Source: Neorhodopirellula pilleata (lineage in GTDB: Bacteria > Planctomycetota > Planctomycetia > Pirellulales > Pirellulaceae). Taken from it: a stretch of 64,000 nucleotides of DNA. The number at the start of each line of letters is the position of its first letter. The first letter of the stretch is position 1. Below are positions 45,156 through 53,914 of the stretch, piece by piece. The notes under the pieces are model-generated. The model did not search any database. It was not told the DNA's origin and saw nothing but the letters and a program-made list of their open reading frames with translations. The stretch is taken from NCBI RefSeq assembly GCF_007859915.1, contig NZ_SJPM01000002.1, forward strand, positions 561,919 to 625,918, given 5' to 3'. Both the position numbers and the translations under genes were made by a program.

Positions 45156-45977
45156 ATGCCCATCGCAATTCAATGTCGTTGCGGAAAATCTCTCAGCGTT
45201 CGCGACGAACTGGCTGGCAAAGCGGTCAAGTGTCCAGGGTGTAGCCAACCGGTGCGGATTCCCGATGGACCGTCCAAACCGGCAGCCGCGTCACCCGTGG
45301 CTGCCAAGCCGGGTGTTGCCAAACCGGTCGCTTCCCGGCCCGCTCCGACCCCCGCAGCCGCTCCGCGATCCTCCATGGACGACTTGTTTGCCGAAGAAGG
45401 CATGGATCGCCAAGTTACGTCAATCTGTCCGGCCTGCAACGCCGAGATGGCGACCGGCGCTGTGCTGTGCATGAAATGTGGCTTCAACCAACAAACGGGT
45501 GAGCGAATGCAGGCTCACTTGGTTGCCGGCGTTGACATCGATGCGGGCACGATGGCGTTGATGCGGGCCGAAAAAGACATGGCGCGGACGCAAGCGTTGC
45601 AAGACCGAATGATCAAGAACGCGGGTATGCCACCGTGGATGTTGGCGTTGGTGCTGTTCATTCTGGGCAGCGCTACGACGATCGCCGTGATCGCGGTCAA
45701 CGCCTCACGCAGAGCCGAGGCGATCGACTTCAGCCCGATGCGGATGTTCTTGAACCTGGGCGGTTCGGCATTCTTGATGGTTGCCATCGGCGCGGTCCTG
45801 AGCATGATCGCTTTGGCCTTTCGAACCGACCGAAAAGAAGGCCTATTGTCATTGACGATCCTGTACTTGTTCGTTTTCGCCTTCAAACGAAAAGAGGGGA
45901 CATGGAAACGTCTCGCTTTGGCGGTCGTTTGCGGTGCCATCGCGGGGGCGTTCTTCGCAGGTGCGTCGAAATACTGA
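45156..45977 (+). CDS. Zinc-ribbon membrane protein
   Basis: A 273-residue protein with two Cys-rich motifs. The first 35 residues (CRCGKSLSVRDELAGKAVKCPGC) form a planctomycete-type zinc ribbon. A second ribbon (CPACNAEMATGAVLCMKCGF) lies near 90. A Pro/Ala linker joins them. The C-terminal half has three or four hydrophobic segments (MLALVLFILGSATTIAVIA, FLMVAIGAVLSMIALAF, and a final one). Proteins of this layout are common and uncharacterised in planctomycetes. It starts 60 bases after the TolC stop and could be co-transcribed. Confidence 0.75.
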   Translation: MPIAIQCRCGKSLSVRDELAGKAVKCPGCSQPVRIPDGPSKPAAASPVAAKPGVAKPVASRPAPTPAAAPRSSMDDLFAEEGMDRQVTSICPACNAEMATGAVLCMKCGFNQQTGERMQAHLVAGVDIDAGTMALMRAEKDMARTQALQDRMIKNAGMPPWMLALVLFILGSATTIAVIAVNASRRAEAIDFSPMRMFLNLGGSAFLMVAIGAVLSMIALAFRTDRKEGLLSLTILYLFVFAFKRKEGTWKRLALAVVCGAIAGAFFAGASKY

Positions 45978-46075
45978 GCATCGCGTGAACAGTAAGTGGC
46001 ATAGGCTACCAGCCGTATTATATCCCTCAAGTCCTCATGTATTGCTCCCCTGCCGGCTCGTCCGGCAGGAAGCCG

Positions 46076-46206
46076 AGGTTAGCAAGCTAGATACAAGCCG
46101 CAACTCCCCCAACCTTCCGATTTTCACTTGTGCTCGCCGCTTCAAGCGGCGAGCACAAGTGAAAATCGGAAGGTTGGGAGGGCGTCGTTGTCTAGCTTGC
46201 GAACCT
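46076..46206. repeat. Long perfect palindrome D
   Basis: Two 35-bp arms lie at 46108-46142 and 46144-46178, centred on one unpaired base at 46143 (…CTCGCCGCTT C AAGCGGCGAG…). They are fully complementary. Further out, GCAAGCTAGA (46082-46091) pairs with TCTAGCTTGC (46191-46200). It lies between the convergent genes ending at 45977 and 46296. There is no T-run on either side, so it is better called a palindromic repeat than an intrinsic terminator. Confidence 0.85.
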
Positions 46207-46295
46207 TATTCACCCACGAGACGAGCTCGCGGGGGTCAAAAAAGATGTGGGGTATAAAAAGGCTGGACGCCTATGCCACTCTTACAATGCAAGAA

Positions 46296-47294
46296 TTAAT
46301 GTTCACGCGATCCTTCACCTTGCTCGTCGCCGGAATGCGGAATCGGCTGTTTGTGCAGGGTGGCTAGCGCGTTGGCGGCCGCTCGTTGTTCGGCGTCCTT
46401 CTTGTTGTTGCCCCAAGCCGGTGGAAAGACTTCTTTGCCGATGACCGCCCCGATCAAGAACGCCTTGCGATGGTCGGGACCGCTCTCGCGCACCATTTTG
46501 TACACCGGAGTCGCGGCGAGTTCCCGCTGGGCGTACTGTTGCAAAACCGATTTGTGGTTGCCGGAGCCTTGTGTGTCGACGGCGATCCGGACTTCCTCTT
46601 GCAACCATCGTTTTAAACGATCGCGAACGACCTCCGCTCCGCCGTCGAGGTACAAGGCCGCGATGATCGATTCGAACACGTCGCTGACGAGCGATCGCGG
46701 GTAGCTTCGGTTGCGAGTCACGCCACGACCGACGATCAAGCATTCGTCGAGTCCCAACTTGCATGCCGTCCGTCCGCAAGAGCGGCGGCTGACGACGGCG
46801 GATTTGATTTTCGTTAAGTCGCCCTCGGAATACTCTGGGTATTCCTCGAACAACCATTCGCAAACGGTCATTCCAAGAATCGCGTCGCCGAGAAATTCCA
46901 ATCGCTCGTTGCTCGCCAAACGGTTCGCCGCACCCGACGCGTGCGTTAACGCCGATTGCAACAAGGATTGGTCACGGAACGAATACTGCAGAATTTCTTC
47001 GCAGCGTTTCAGCTTGGTTTGCGAGTCCGCAAATACCTGATCAGGTGTGCCGGAATCGATCAGTCGAACCGAGCCCGAATCGGATGAACCAGGGTCAGCT
47101 ACGAACTGGCCGGGACCAGCGAGCGACTCGTCGCTTGGTGAAAACGACGACGATTGATCGGTCGCCGAAGGTGAGCGGGTAGAAGGATCCGAGGGTGACG
47201 ACATATCGTCAACCGGATCCGTATCATGATCTGATGCGGGCACGCGATAACCATTTTTTTGAACGAAGGAAGCGAATTGAATTGAATTCGCCAT
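46296..47294 (-). CDS. rnc: Ribonuclease III
   Basis: A 332-residue RNase III, which cleaves double-stranded RNA in rRNA maturation and mRNA decay. An unusual N-terminal extension of ~95 Ser/Asp-rich residues precedes the catalytic domain (~97-245). That domain holds the signature NERLEFLGDAILG and the second metal site SDVFESIIAALYLDGG. A dsRNA-binding domain (~250-315) follows, ending in NNKKDAEQRAAANALATL. The ATG at 47294 gives MANSIQFASFV. The leader carries a long hairpin just before the start, suggesting that RNase III may cleave its own mRNA as known for E. coli rnc. Confidence 0.93.
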   Translation of the reverse strand: MANSIQFASFVQKNGYRVPASDHDTDPVDDMSSPSDPSTRSPSATDQSSSFSPSDESLAGPGQFVADPGSSDSGSVRLIDSGTPDQVFADSQTKLKRCEEILQYSFRDQSLLQSALTHASGAANRLASNERLEFLGDAILGMTVCEWLFEEYPEYSEGDLTKIKSAVVSRRSCGRTACKLGLDECLIVGRGVTRNRSYPRSLVSDVFESIIAALYLDGGAEVVRDRLKRWLQEEVRIAVDTQGSGNHKSVLQQYAQRELAATPVYKMVRESGPDHRKAFLIGAVIGKEVFPPAWGNNKKDAEQRAAANALATLHKQPIPHSGDEQGEGSREH

Positions 47295-47298
47295 GCTT

Positions 47299-47349
47299 CA
47301 GTCCCGCGCCGGTGGCCGAAAGATACTTTCGGCCACCGGTGAGTGACTG
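47299..47349 (-). promoter_or_regulatory. Possible RNase III autoregulatory stem in rnc leader
   Basis: On the minus strand the leader folds into 14 perfect base pairs (CCGGTGGCCGAAAG / CTTTCGGCCACCGG) closed by a TAT loop. After a five-position interrupted stretch come five more pairs (CAGTC / GACTG). The start codon follows the stem by four bases, so any ribosome site is inside it. E. coli RNase III cleaves a stem in its own leader. The length here is near the limit for cleavage. Confidence 0.45.
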
Positions 47350-47493
47350 GGGTAACTTCGCTAGACTAACAAAGCAGGCTTCTTGAGACTACCCCGAGCG
47401 GGGCAGGACGTGAAGCATTTTTCAGGTTTCTAAATTGCCGCCAATGTGTTCGCTTCCCTGGTCCCTTAAGATACCTCAACGATTCAATTTCTC

Positions 47494-49551
47494 ATGACGT
47501 ATGACAATACGATGCCGCGACTCGCATTCTTTCTAGTGATTTTTTCGGCCGGTTCGCTGATCATCCACCGGGACGCGCGGGCTGACTTGAACGCCGATCT
47601 GAGTTTCCTGACTAGCGACGAATTGCAAGGTCGCAGCAGTATCGATCCGACGATTCATTTGGCGGCGCAATTTCTTGCCGAACGCTTTGAACAAATCGGA
47701 CTCGATACGAATCTCTTCGACGGCGGACCGTTGCAATCGGTCGACATACCCATCGGTCGCCAAATCGGGGACGTCGCAAAAAACTATTTGCTCGCGACCG
47801 GAGACTCTGGGCGTGATGCACTCGAACTAGCCAAAGACTTCACGCCGATGGCGATCGGAGTGGCCAGCGGCCAAGCCGAGGCCGAGATGATCTGGGTCGG
47901 CTATGGCGTGCAAGCGGAGAAACTCCAATACGACGATTATGCGGGCGTCGATGTCCGGGGAAAAATCGTCGTCATGCTTCGCAAAGAACCGGGCCCCGAA
48001 AATCCAGATAGTCCTTTCGATGGAAAGGAGAATACTCGGCATGCGTTCTTTCAAACCAAAGTCGCGACCGCCATCGACGCGGGAGCGATCGGGATCATCT
48101 TGGTCAACGATTCGGCGAGCACCGAGCGAATGATTGCCCAGGTCGAAAGTCGACGCCAAGCCGAGGTGCAACGTCGTGAAGCCATTGAGAAACAACTTAC
48201 CCAGTTGCCCGCCGAAGCGATCAATATCCGCAAAAAACTGGAAGACCAATTGAATCTGGCTCGGGAGTCCTACCAATCGTTGGAACTCGAAGTTCAAACC
48301 GCTCGAGACGGGCTGATGGGGATGTCCGAAGCTGGCGACCAACCCCAAGGCGGACAGGTTCCTAGTATCGATCCCAACACGAACAAGAAAACTCGCCTTC
48401 CGCCGGTTCCCGTGATCGCCGTATCCCGACCAATTGCCGACCGTTGGGTTCAACTCGCTACGGCGGCAAACGGTGGTGAGTCTCGAACTCTCAAGCAAGT
48501 TACCCAACGGATCGATACGACGTTCCAGCCCGACAGTTTTGCGATCCCCGGCATCCGAGCCAAGATGCAAGTGGACCTGACTGCGGCGATCGTTCCCAGC
48601 CCGAACGTGATCGGCACCCTCGAGGGTGCCGGTGAACTAAGTGACGAAACGATTGTGATCGGTGCCCATTACGATCACGTCGGCACAGGCGGATACGGTT
48701 CATTGGCCCCCGGAACGGTTGCCGTACATAACGGCGCTGATGACAACGCGAGCGGGACGGCGGTGATGCTGCGCGTCGCCGAATGTTTATCCAAGTCGCT
48801 GCCCTCGATTCCCAATCGCCGCCGCGTCGTCTTCATTGCCTTCACGGGTGAAGAACGCGGATTGCTTGGCAGCCAACACTACGTCGAGCAACCTCGCTTT
48901 CCCATCACCAAAACCGTCGCGATGATCAACATGGACATGGTCGGCCGGTTACTCGACAACGAGCTGACCGTCTATGGCACCGAGTCGGCTGATGTCATGG
49001 ATACGATTCTGGACGAAGCAAACTCCAAAGCCGGATTCAAGCTTGACCGAATCGGAAGTGGATACGGCCCCAGCGATCACGCCTCTTTCTACGGGGCAGG
49101 CGTTCCGGTCCTGTTCTTTTTTACAGGTTTGCATTCGGATTATCACCGGCCCAGTGACGATTTTGAGAAACTAAACCTGGATGGCATGCGTCGGATAACC
49201 GATATGATCTGTCAGGTCAGCGAGCGATTGGCGACAATTCCCGAGCGTCCGGTATACAACCAGACAGAAAACAACGTCCAGATTCGTCGTCAGTTGACGG
49301 TTTTCATGGGGGTGCAACTGTCTCAACAACCGGCCGAGGTGGTGTTCTCGTCAATTCTCGCCGACGGACCTGCCGAAGCGGCTGGCTTGCTCGCCGGTGA
49401 CCGTTTGGTCGCCGTTGGAGGAAAACCAATCACGCAACTGGATGCCCTTTTCGAACAATTGCGACGACGATCCCCCGGGGACAAACTGCCCCTGGAGGTG
49501 AGACGCGGTGATGAAGTTTTGAAATTGGACGTGACGTTGCGTGCCCGTTAG
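47494..49551 (+). CDS. Exported M28 peptidase with PA-like and PDZ domains
   Basis: A 685-residue exported peptidase. The N-terminus has a signal sequence (LAFFLVIFSAGSLIIH). A PA-like insert at ~130-360 includes a long coiled coil (~208-275). The M28 catalytic domain at ~360-590 has HYDHVGTGGYG, HNGADDNASGTAVML, AFTGEERGLLGSQHY, INMDMVGRL and SDHASFYGAGVPVLFFFTG, supplying the two zinc ligands sets. A PDZ domain at ~600-680 contains DGPAEAAGLLAGDRLVAVGG. It probably trims peptides in the periplasm. Its hairpin downstream (49570-49588) may end transcription. Confidence 0.9.
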   Translation: MTYDNTMPRLAFFLVIFSAGSLIIHRDARADLNADLSFLTSDELQGRSSIDPTIHLAAQFLAERFEQIGLDTNLFDGGPLQSVDIPIGRQIGDVAKNYLLATGDSGRDALELAKDFTPMAIGVASGQAEAEMIWVGYGVQAEKLQYDDYAGVDVRGKIVVMLRKEPGPENPDSPFDGKENTRHAFFQTKVATAIDAGAIGIILVNDSASTERMIAQVESRRQAEVQRREAIEKQLTQLPAEAINIRKKLEDQLNLARESYQSLELEVQTARDGLMGMSEAGDQPQGGQVPSIDPNTNKKTRLPPVPVIAVSRPIADRWVQLATAANGGESRTLKQVTQRIDTTFQPDSFAIPGIRAKMQVDLTAAIVPSPNVIGTLEGAGELSDETIVIGAHYDHVGTGGYGSLAPGTVAVHNGADDNASGTAVMLRVAECLSKSLPSIPNRRRVVFIAFTGEERGLLGSQHYVEQPRFPITKTVAMINMDMVGRLLDNELTVYGTESADVMDTILDEANSKAGFKLDRIGSGYGPSDHASFYGAGVPVLFFFTGLHSDYHRPSDDFEKLNLDGMRRITDMICQVSERLATIPERPVYNQTENNVQIRRQLTVFMGVQLSQQPAEVVFSSILADGPAEAAGLLAGDRLVAVGGKPITQLDALFEQLRRRSPGDKLPLEVRRGDEVLKLDVTLRAR

Positions 49552-49569
49552 CTGCAAAGCACACGCAGG

Positions 49570-49588
49570 CGAGTCTCTCCGAGACTCG
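49570..49588. terminator. Candidate terminator hairpin
   Basis: An 8-bp perfect stem (CGAGTCTC / GAGACTCG) with a three-base loop, 18 bases after the M28 peptidase stop. No T-run follows, so termination would be Rho-dependent or weak. Confidence 0.3.
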
Positions 49589-49941
49589 GAGCACCGAGCG
49601 TTTGGGAGCACTACGGCTACGTGCGTTAAGCCTACAAACTTACGCTAGGGTGCTTTGCGGCCGCTTAGAGGACTTCTCAAAAAACGTCAGTTTTGGCGAC
49701 TCTTTGAGAAGTATTTTGAAAAGAATATTCACGTGAGGTCAAAAACGACATGGATCGCTCTTGCCGCCAATGACCTCGATTGACACAATTCTGACTGTTT
49801 CGACCGCGACCAAAATCTCACGAAGTGACCGTCTCACTTCACCACCACGGGATCGCGGCCAGGAGAGAGTTCGCATAGGGGCGAGGATGCCCTTATTTGG
49901 AGTCAACGATCTCTTGATTTTGGGTTTCGCATTCACCACGC

Positions 49942-49947
49942 AAGGAG
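49942..49947 (+). promoter_or_regulatory. Ribosome site deciding the ompH GTG start
   Basis: AAGGAG lies eight bases before the GTG at 49956 and selects that codon as the start over the longer in-frame ATG at 49761. The resulting N-terminus is a proper signal peptide (RRFVLSAIGLAITTLTVLA). Confidence 0.65.
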
Positions 49948-49955
49948 TAGCGGAC

Positions 49956-50561
49956 GTGCGACGATTCGTTCTATCGGCCATCGGCTTGGCCATTACCACA
50001 CTGACTGTTCTCGCCCCGACCGCCGCGACCGCTCAGGAGAGTGGGCACCGGATGGCCGTCGTTGATGTTGCCTACATCTTCAAGAACAACGAAGGGATCA
50101 AATCCCAAGTCAAGGAAGTCGAAGACAACCTGAAGGCCTTCGACGCCGAACTGCAGGACAAACGCAATGAGCTCAAGTCCGCCGCAGAAAAGCTGAAGAC
50201 CTTCACCGTCGGTTCACCCGACTACACCGCTCAAGAAGAGCGAGTCGCATCAATGGAATCGAAGCTGCGTCTGGACATGGCTCGCAAACGCAAAGAGCTT
50301 GCCGATCGTGAAGCAAAGATCTACTACGACAACTACCAGCACATCGCGGCGGGCGTCAAAATCTTAGCTCAGCACTACAAGATCAACTTGGTCTTGCGTT
50401 ACAACAGCGAAGACATGGACCTTGAAAAAGGCGAATCGGTCATTCGCGGTGTTATGAAGAATATCGTCTACCACGACGAATCGCTCGACATGACCCCTGG
50501 TGTGATGCAGTACCTCGATAAGGTGCTTGTCGCCGGCAACAAGGGCAATGCAAGCCGTTAA
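49956..50561 (+). CDS. OmpH/Skp-like periplasmic chaperone
   Basis: A 201-residue OmpH/Skp-family protein. A signal peptide (GLAITTLTVLAPTAATAQ) precedes a mature part with the family pattern: MAVVDVAYIFKNNEGIKSQ at the beginning, then a long coiled coil (FDAELQDKRNELKSAAEKLK to MARKRKELADREAKI), and a short C-terminal beta hairpin (INLVLRYNSEDM). Skp-type chaperones carry unfolded outer-membrane proteins through the periplasm. The GTG start is set by AAGGAG; a longer frame begins at 49761. It precedes lpxC, an association common in bacteria with lipid A. Confidence 0.85.
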   Translation: MRRFVLSAIGLAITTLTVLAPTAATAQESGHRMAVVDVAYIFKNNEGIKSQVKEVEDNLKAFDAELQDKRNELKSAAEKLKTFTVGSPDYTAQEERVASMESKLRLDMARKRKELADREAKIYYDNYQHIAAGVKILAQHYKINLVLRYNSEDMDLEKGESVIRGVMKNIVYHDESLDMTPGVMQYLDKVLVAGNKGNASR

Positions 50562-50636
50562 TCACGACTTGTTTTTCATCCATCGGACGCGGGTCACCAA
50601 GGATGGCGACCCCGGCGCGGCAAGGAGGCCCACGCC

Positions 50637-51530
50637 ATGATTGGATATCGAAACGAACACACCATCGCCGCTTCGTGCGAAGTCAGCGGAAGAGGTTACT
50701 GGAGCGGACAGGATGTCTGCATCCGGTTCCATCCGGCTCCCATTTCGACGGGAGTTGTCTTCGTTCGCACTGACTTGGAGGGTCGCCCCGAGTGCCCGGC
50801 AAGGAGCGAGTTTACCGATAGCGTGCAGTTTCGAACCAATCTCGTTCGAGGCGCCGCTAGGTTTGAGATGGTCGAGCACCTGATGGCCGCGTTGGCTGGC
50901 TTGGAGATCGATAATTGCTTGATCGAAACGGATGCGTGTGAGATGCCTGGACTCGATGGCAGCTGCGACGCCTTCGTCCGTTGCCTTCAATCCGCAGGTT
51001 TGGTCATTCAAGCGGCTTCCAAACCGCGCCTGGTCATCACGGAAGCGATTCGGGTCGAAGCCGATGGTGCGTTTGTCGAGGCCCTGCCAAGTCCTGACGG
51101 GTGCTTGCGTTTCAGCTATTCGCTTGACTATGGGCAAGACAGTTGTATTCGCCCCCAGTCATTTGAAATCAATTGCTCGCCACGATCGTTCGTTCGCCAA
51201 GTGGCTCCCGCAAGAACGTTCGTGACACTCGATCAAGCCGAACAACTCCGCGCCAGCGGTGTCGCGCGGCATGTCACAAACCAAGAATTGTTAGTGATCG
51301 GCCACGACGGTGTGGTCGATAACGAATATCGGTTTCGTAACGAATGCGCACGGCACAAGACGCTCGACCTGATCGGCGATCTATCGCTCGCAGGCTTGGA
51401 TTTGGTAGGACAATTCCACTCCCATCGCGGAGGCCATCGACTCAATGGAATGCTGGCCTCCGGGTTGGCGTCCCTGGCCAATGCCAATCACTACAAAAAG
51501 ACTTTCCAATCAACTAGAAAAGCTGCCTAA
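50637..51530 (+). CDS. lpxC: UDP-3-O-acyl-N-acetylglucosamine deacetylase
   Basis: A 297-residue LpxC, the committed, zinc-dependent step in lipid A synthesis. Catalytic and metal motifs are MVEHLMAALAGLEIDN (zinc His), PGLDGSC, ARTF, and RHKTLDLIGDLSLAG (zinc His and Asp) followed by HSHRGGHRLN. The ribosome site GCAAGGAGG lies a few bases before the ATG. The gene lies between ompH and lpxA, 76 bases after ompH and 61 bases before lpxA, forming an envelope operon. The protein matches the expected ~300-residue length. Confidence 0.93.
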   Translation: MIGYRNEHTIAASCEVSGRGYWSGQDVCIRFHPAPISTGVVFVRTDLEGRPECPARSEFTDSVQFRTNLVRGAARFEMVEHLMAALAGLEIDNCLIETDACEMPGLDGSCDAFVRCLQSAGLVIQAASKPRLVITEAIRVEADGAFVEALPSPDGCLRFSYSLDYGQDSCIRPQSFEINCSPRSFVRQVAPARTFVTLDQAEQLRASGVARHVTNQELLVIGHDGVVDNEYRFRNECARHKTLDLIGDLSLAGLDLVGQFHSHRGGHRLNGMLASGLASLANANHYKKTFQSTRKAA

Positions 51531-51591
51531 CGCTTTTCAACAACGAACGGCAAACGAATTGGCCGTTGAATTTTAAACAAGGATTCCTCTG

Positions 51592-52401
51592 ATGAGTGTC
51601 GTGATCGCTCCCACCGCTGTTGTGGACCCCAAGGCTAAATTGGGAAAAGATGTGCGGGTCGGACACTTCTGTGTGATCGGACCGGACGTAACGATCGGTG
51701 ACCGCTGCCGCATCGAAGACCATGTCACCATTACGGGCGTAACCCGTTTGGGCGACGACAATCAAGTTTTTTCGCACTGCTCGATCGGGTCCCATCCGCA
51801 AGACGTTAGTTACCGAAACAGTCCCACGCGAGTCGAGATCGGCAATGGCAACGTGTTGCGTGAGCAGGTGACGATCAACCGGGCCAGCGAAAAGGAAGAC
51901 GGCGTGACCCGCGTCGGTGACCAGAACTACATGATGACCGGCACGCACATCGCGCACGATTGTCACATCGGCAGTCGCATCGTGATGGCGAACAACTGCA
52001 TGATCGCCGGTCATGCACACATCCATGACGACGTCACGATCGCCGGTGGTGCCGGCATCCACCAATTCGTCTCGGTGGGAACGCTCGCTTTCGTCGGTGC
52101 GATGAGCCGCATCCTGCAAGACGTTCCGCCCTTCATGATCATCGAGGGCTATGATGCGAAACCTCGCTGCGTCAATACGGTCGGATTGAAACGCCATGAT
52201 TACTCCGACGATGACATTGCGGTGTTGACACAGGCGTTCCGTTTACTCTATCGGCAACGTGTTGGCATTGAAACCGCTCGCAACGAGATGTTCAGCACCG
52301 GACCGATTCGTCCCGTGCTTCGCCATTTATTCGATTGTTTGGACACCACTTGTGGCGGCCGGGCCGGACGTGGTCGGGACCGCCGAAAGAAGGCAGCATG
52401 A
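51592..52401 (+). CDS. lpxA: UDP-N-acetylglucosamine acyltransferase
   Basis: A 269-residue left-handed beta-helix acyltransferase, the first step of lipid A synthesis. Hexapeptide repeats run through the first 190 residues (e.g. VGHFCVIGPDVTIGDRCRIE). The catalytic His lies in HIAHDCHIG near 122. Family signatures NNCMIAGHAHIHDDVTIAGG, IHQFVSVG and VGLKRH follow. The C-terminal helical domain ends with a basic tail. The stop overlaps the next gene as ATGA (52398-52401). Confidence 0.93.
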   Translation: MSVVIAPTAVVDPKAKLGKDVRVGHFCVIGPDVTIGDRCRIEDHVTITGVTRLGDDNQVFSHCSIGSHPQDVSYRNSPTRVEIGNGNVLREQVTINRASEKEDGVTRVGDQNYMMTGTHIAHDCHIGSRIVMANNCMIAGHAHIHDDVTIAGGAGIHQFVSVGTLAFVGAMSRILQDVPPFMIIEGYDAKPRCVNTVGLKRHDYSDDDIAVLTQAFRLLYRQRVGIETARNEMFSTGPIRPVLRHLFDCLDTTCGGRAGRGRDRRKKAA

Positions 52402-53507
52402 CCGGTCAGTTACGGGTCGCCGTCATCGGCGGCGGACACCTCGGACGTATCCACGCGAAGCTACTCACCCAAGTCGAAGGCGCTTCGCTCGTCGCGGTTT
52501 GCGACCCTGACCTGCCCGCCGCTCAAGCGATCGCGGCGACCCATGCGACGCAATCGTCACCGGTTACTGCTTACGCGGAGTATCGCCAAGCGATCGAGTC
52601 ATTTGACGCCGCCATCATCGCCGCCCCAACCGGCTATCACGCCGAGATCGCCTCGACGCTTCTCAAAGCGGGCAAACATTTGTTCGTCGAGAAGCCGCTA
52701 ACGCATGAGGCCGACGACGCCAAGCGATTGGCGATGCTCGCATCCGCCCGGCAGCTTGTCTTGCAAGTCGGACACGTCGAACGATTCAATCCCGCTTTCA
52801 CCGCACTGGATCAATTCGGCGTCGATGTGAAGTATGTCGAGGCGACTCGTGCATCACGTTTTCCCGGCCGCTGTTTAGACGTCGGTGTGGTCATGGACTT
52901 GATGATCCACGATTTGGATCTTGTCTTGTCCCTAACCAGTGCGTCGGTTCGTTCAATTTCCGCCAGTGGCTTGTCGGTCGTTTCTGACCACGAAGACATC
53001 GCCGAAGCACGGCTGGAATTTGAATGCGGGATGGTTGCAAATCTGAAGGCCTCTCGTGTCAGCCCCGCGCCGGCCCGCGAAATGGTTTTGTACAGCCCGG
53101 CCGGTTTTGCTCAAATCGATTTCGGCAAACCTGCGCTAGCAACCGTCCGCGCCAGCGACTCGCTCGCCAAACGAGAGTTCTCGCTAGCGTCCGAAACCGA
53201 TAACCCATTGAAGTACGCCGACTCGCTGTTCGACGAGCACTTAGTTTGCGAGCTTCAAGAGCTCGAACCTCGAAACGCGATCTTAGATGAACTGCATGAT
53301 TTCGTGATTAGCATCCAGTGCGGCGGCATTCCGGTATGCGATGGTTCCGCTGGAGCGCGCGCCGTTGCCGTTGCCGAATCAATCCTGCAATCGATTGACC
53401 AACGTCGCTGGTATACCTATCCGAGCGAATCCGAGATCGGCTCCGCCGCTCGGCCTCGTCGTCGCATCGAACAGGACCGAGTCGCACCATCGCGACGTGC
53501 CGCTTAA
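52398..53507 (+). CDS. Gfo/Idh/MocA oxidoreductase coupled to lpxA
   Basis: A 369-residue oxidoreductase. The Rossmann motif VAVIGGGHLGRIHAKLL begins at residue 7. VEKPLTHEADDAKRLAML lies near 96-115, and QVGHVERFNPAF and the typical DLMIHDLDLVLSL follow. The C-terminus is a basic low-complexity tail. The ATG overlaps the lpxA stop. An lpxA-linked Gfo/Idh gene recalls GnnA, which oxidises UDP-GlcNAc for amide-linked lipid A in Leptospira and Acidithiobacillus, but the partner aminotransferase GnnB is not in this window. Substrate assignment is therefore only a hypothesis. Confidence 0.82.
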   Translation: MTGQLRVAVIGGGHLGRIHAKLLTQVEGASLVAVCDPDLPAAQAIAATHATQSSPVTAYAEYRQAIESFDAAIIAAPTGYHAEIASTLLKAGKHLFVEKPLTHEADDAKRLAMLASARQLVLQVGHVERFNPAFTALDQFGVDVKYVEATRASRFPGRCLDVGVVMDLMIHDLDLVLSLTSASVRSISASGLSVVSDHEDIAEARLEFECGMVANLKASRVSPAPAREMVLYSPAGFAQIDFGKPALATVRASDSLAKREFSLASETDNPLKYADSLFDEHLVCELQELEPRNAILDELHDFVISIQCGGIPVCDGSAGARAVAVAESILQSIDQRRWYTYPSESEIGSAARPRRRIEQDRVAPSRRAA

Positions 53508-53573
53508 GGTTCGTCATTGTGGCCGATCTCGCTGTTGCTTCGTCAACATTCAATTATAGGGTGAGCCGAACGC

Positions 53574-53700
53574 GCTAGCGGGCTGTTGATTTAGTGCACG
53601 ATTGGGCGTTTTCGTTTAACGGCAAGCCGCAGGCGTCTGCGTTCTCAAGCTCTGTCGCCTGCGGCTTGCCGTTAAACGATTAAATCAACAGCCCGCTAGC
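53574..53700. repeat. Dispersed palindrome, family A (copy 2)
   Basis: Outer arms of 20 bp, GCTAGCGGGCTGTTGATTTA and its exact complement, lie at 53574-53593 and 53681-53700. Inner arms of 23 bp lie at 53613-53635 and 53656-53678, identical to those at 16923 and 16966. The loop is about 20 bases. Confidence 0.9.
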
Positions 53701-53822
53701 GGCGTGTTGATTTAGTCCTAATCGAAACCCGAAGCGTGAGCGAGGGATACATACAAAGGACTTAATGGTGATGAATCCCTCGCTCACGCTTCGGGTTACG
53801 ATTAAATCAACACGCCGCTAGC
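53695..53822. repeat. Dispersed palindrome, family B (copy 3)
   Basis: Outer arms lie at 53695-53714 and 53803-53822 (GCTAGCGGCGTGTTGATTTA and complement) and share GCTAGC at 53695-53700 with the neighbouring family A element. Inner arms of 23 bp lie at 53726-53748 and 53775-53797 and include GTGAGCGAGGGAT. The two palindromes thus stand in tandem, joined by the shared GCTAGC. Confidence 0.88.
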
Positions 53823-53914
53823 GTCGGGCCTCGAGCAATGCCCGCGGCTAGCGCCGTCGGCTCACTTAACGAACCGTAGTTTTATATTTTGACGAAGCAG
53901 TAGTGACTTGCGGA

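Noticed and set aside
46111..46176. Intrinsic terminator
   Set aside because: The hairpin is very stable, but no T-run follows on either strand; it is listed as a palindromic repeat.
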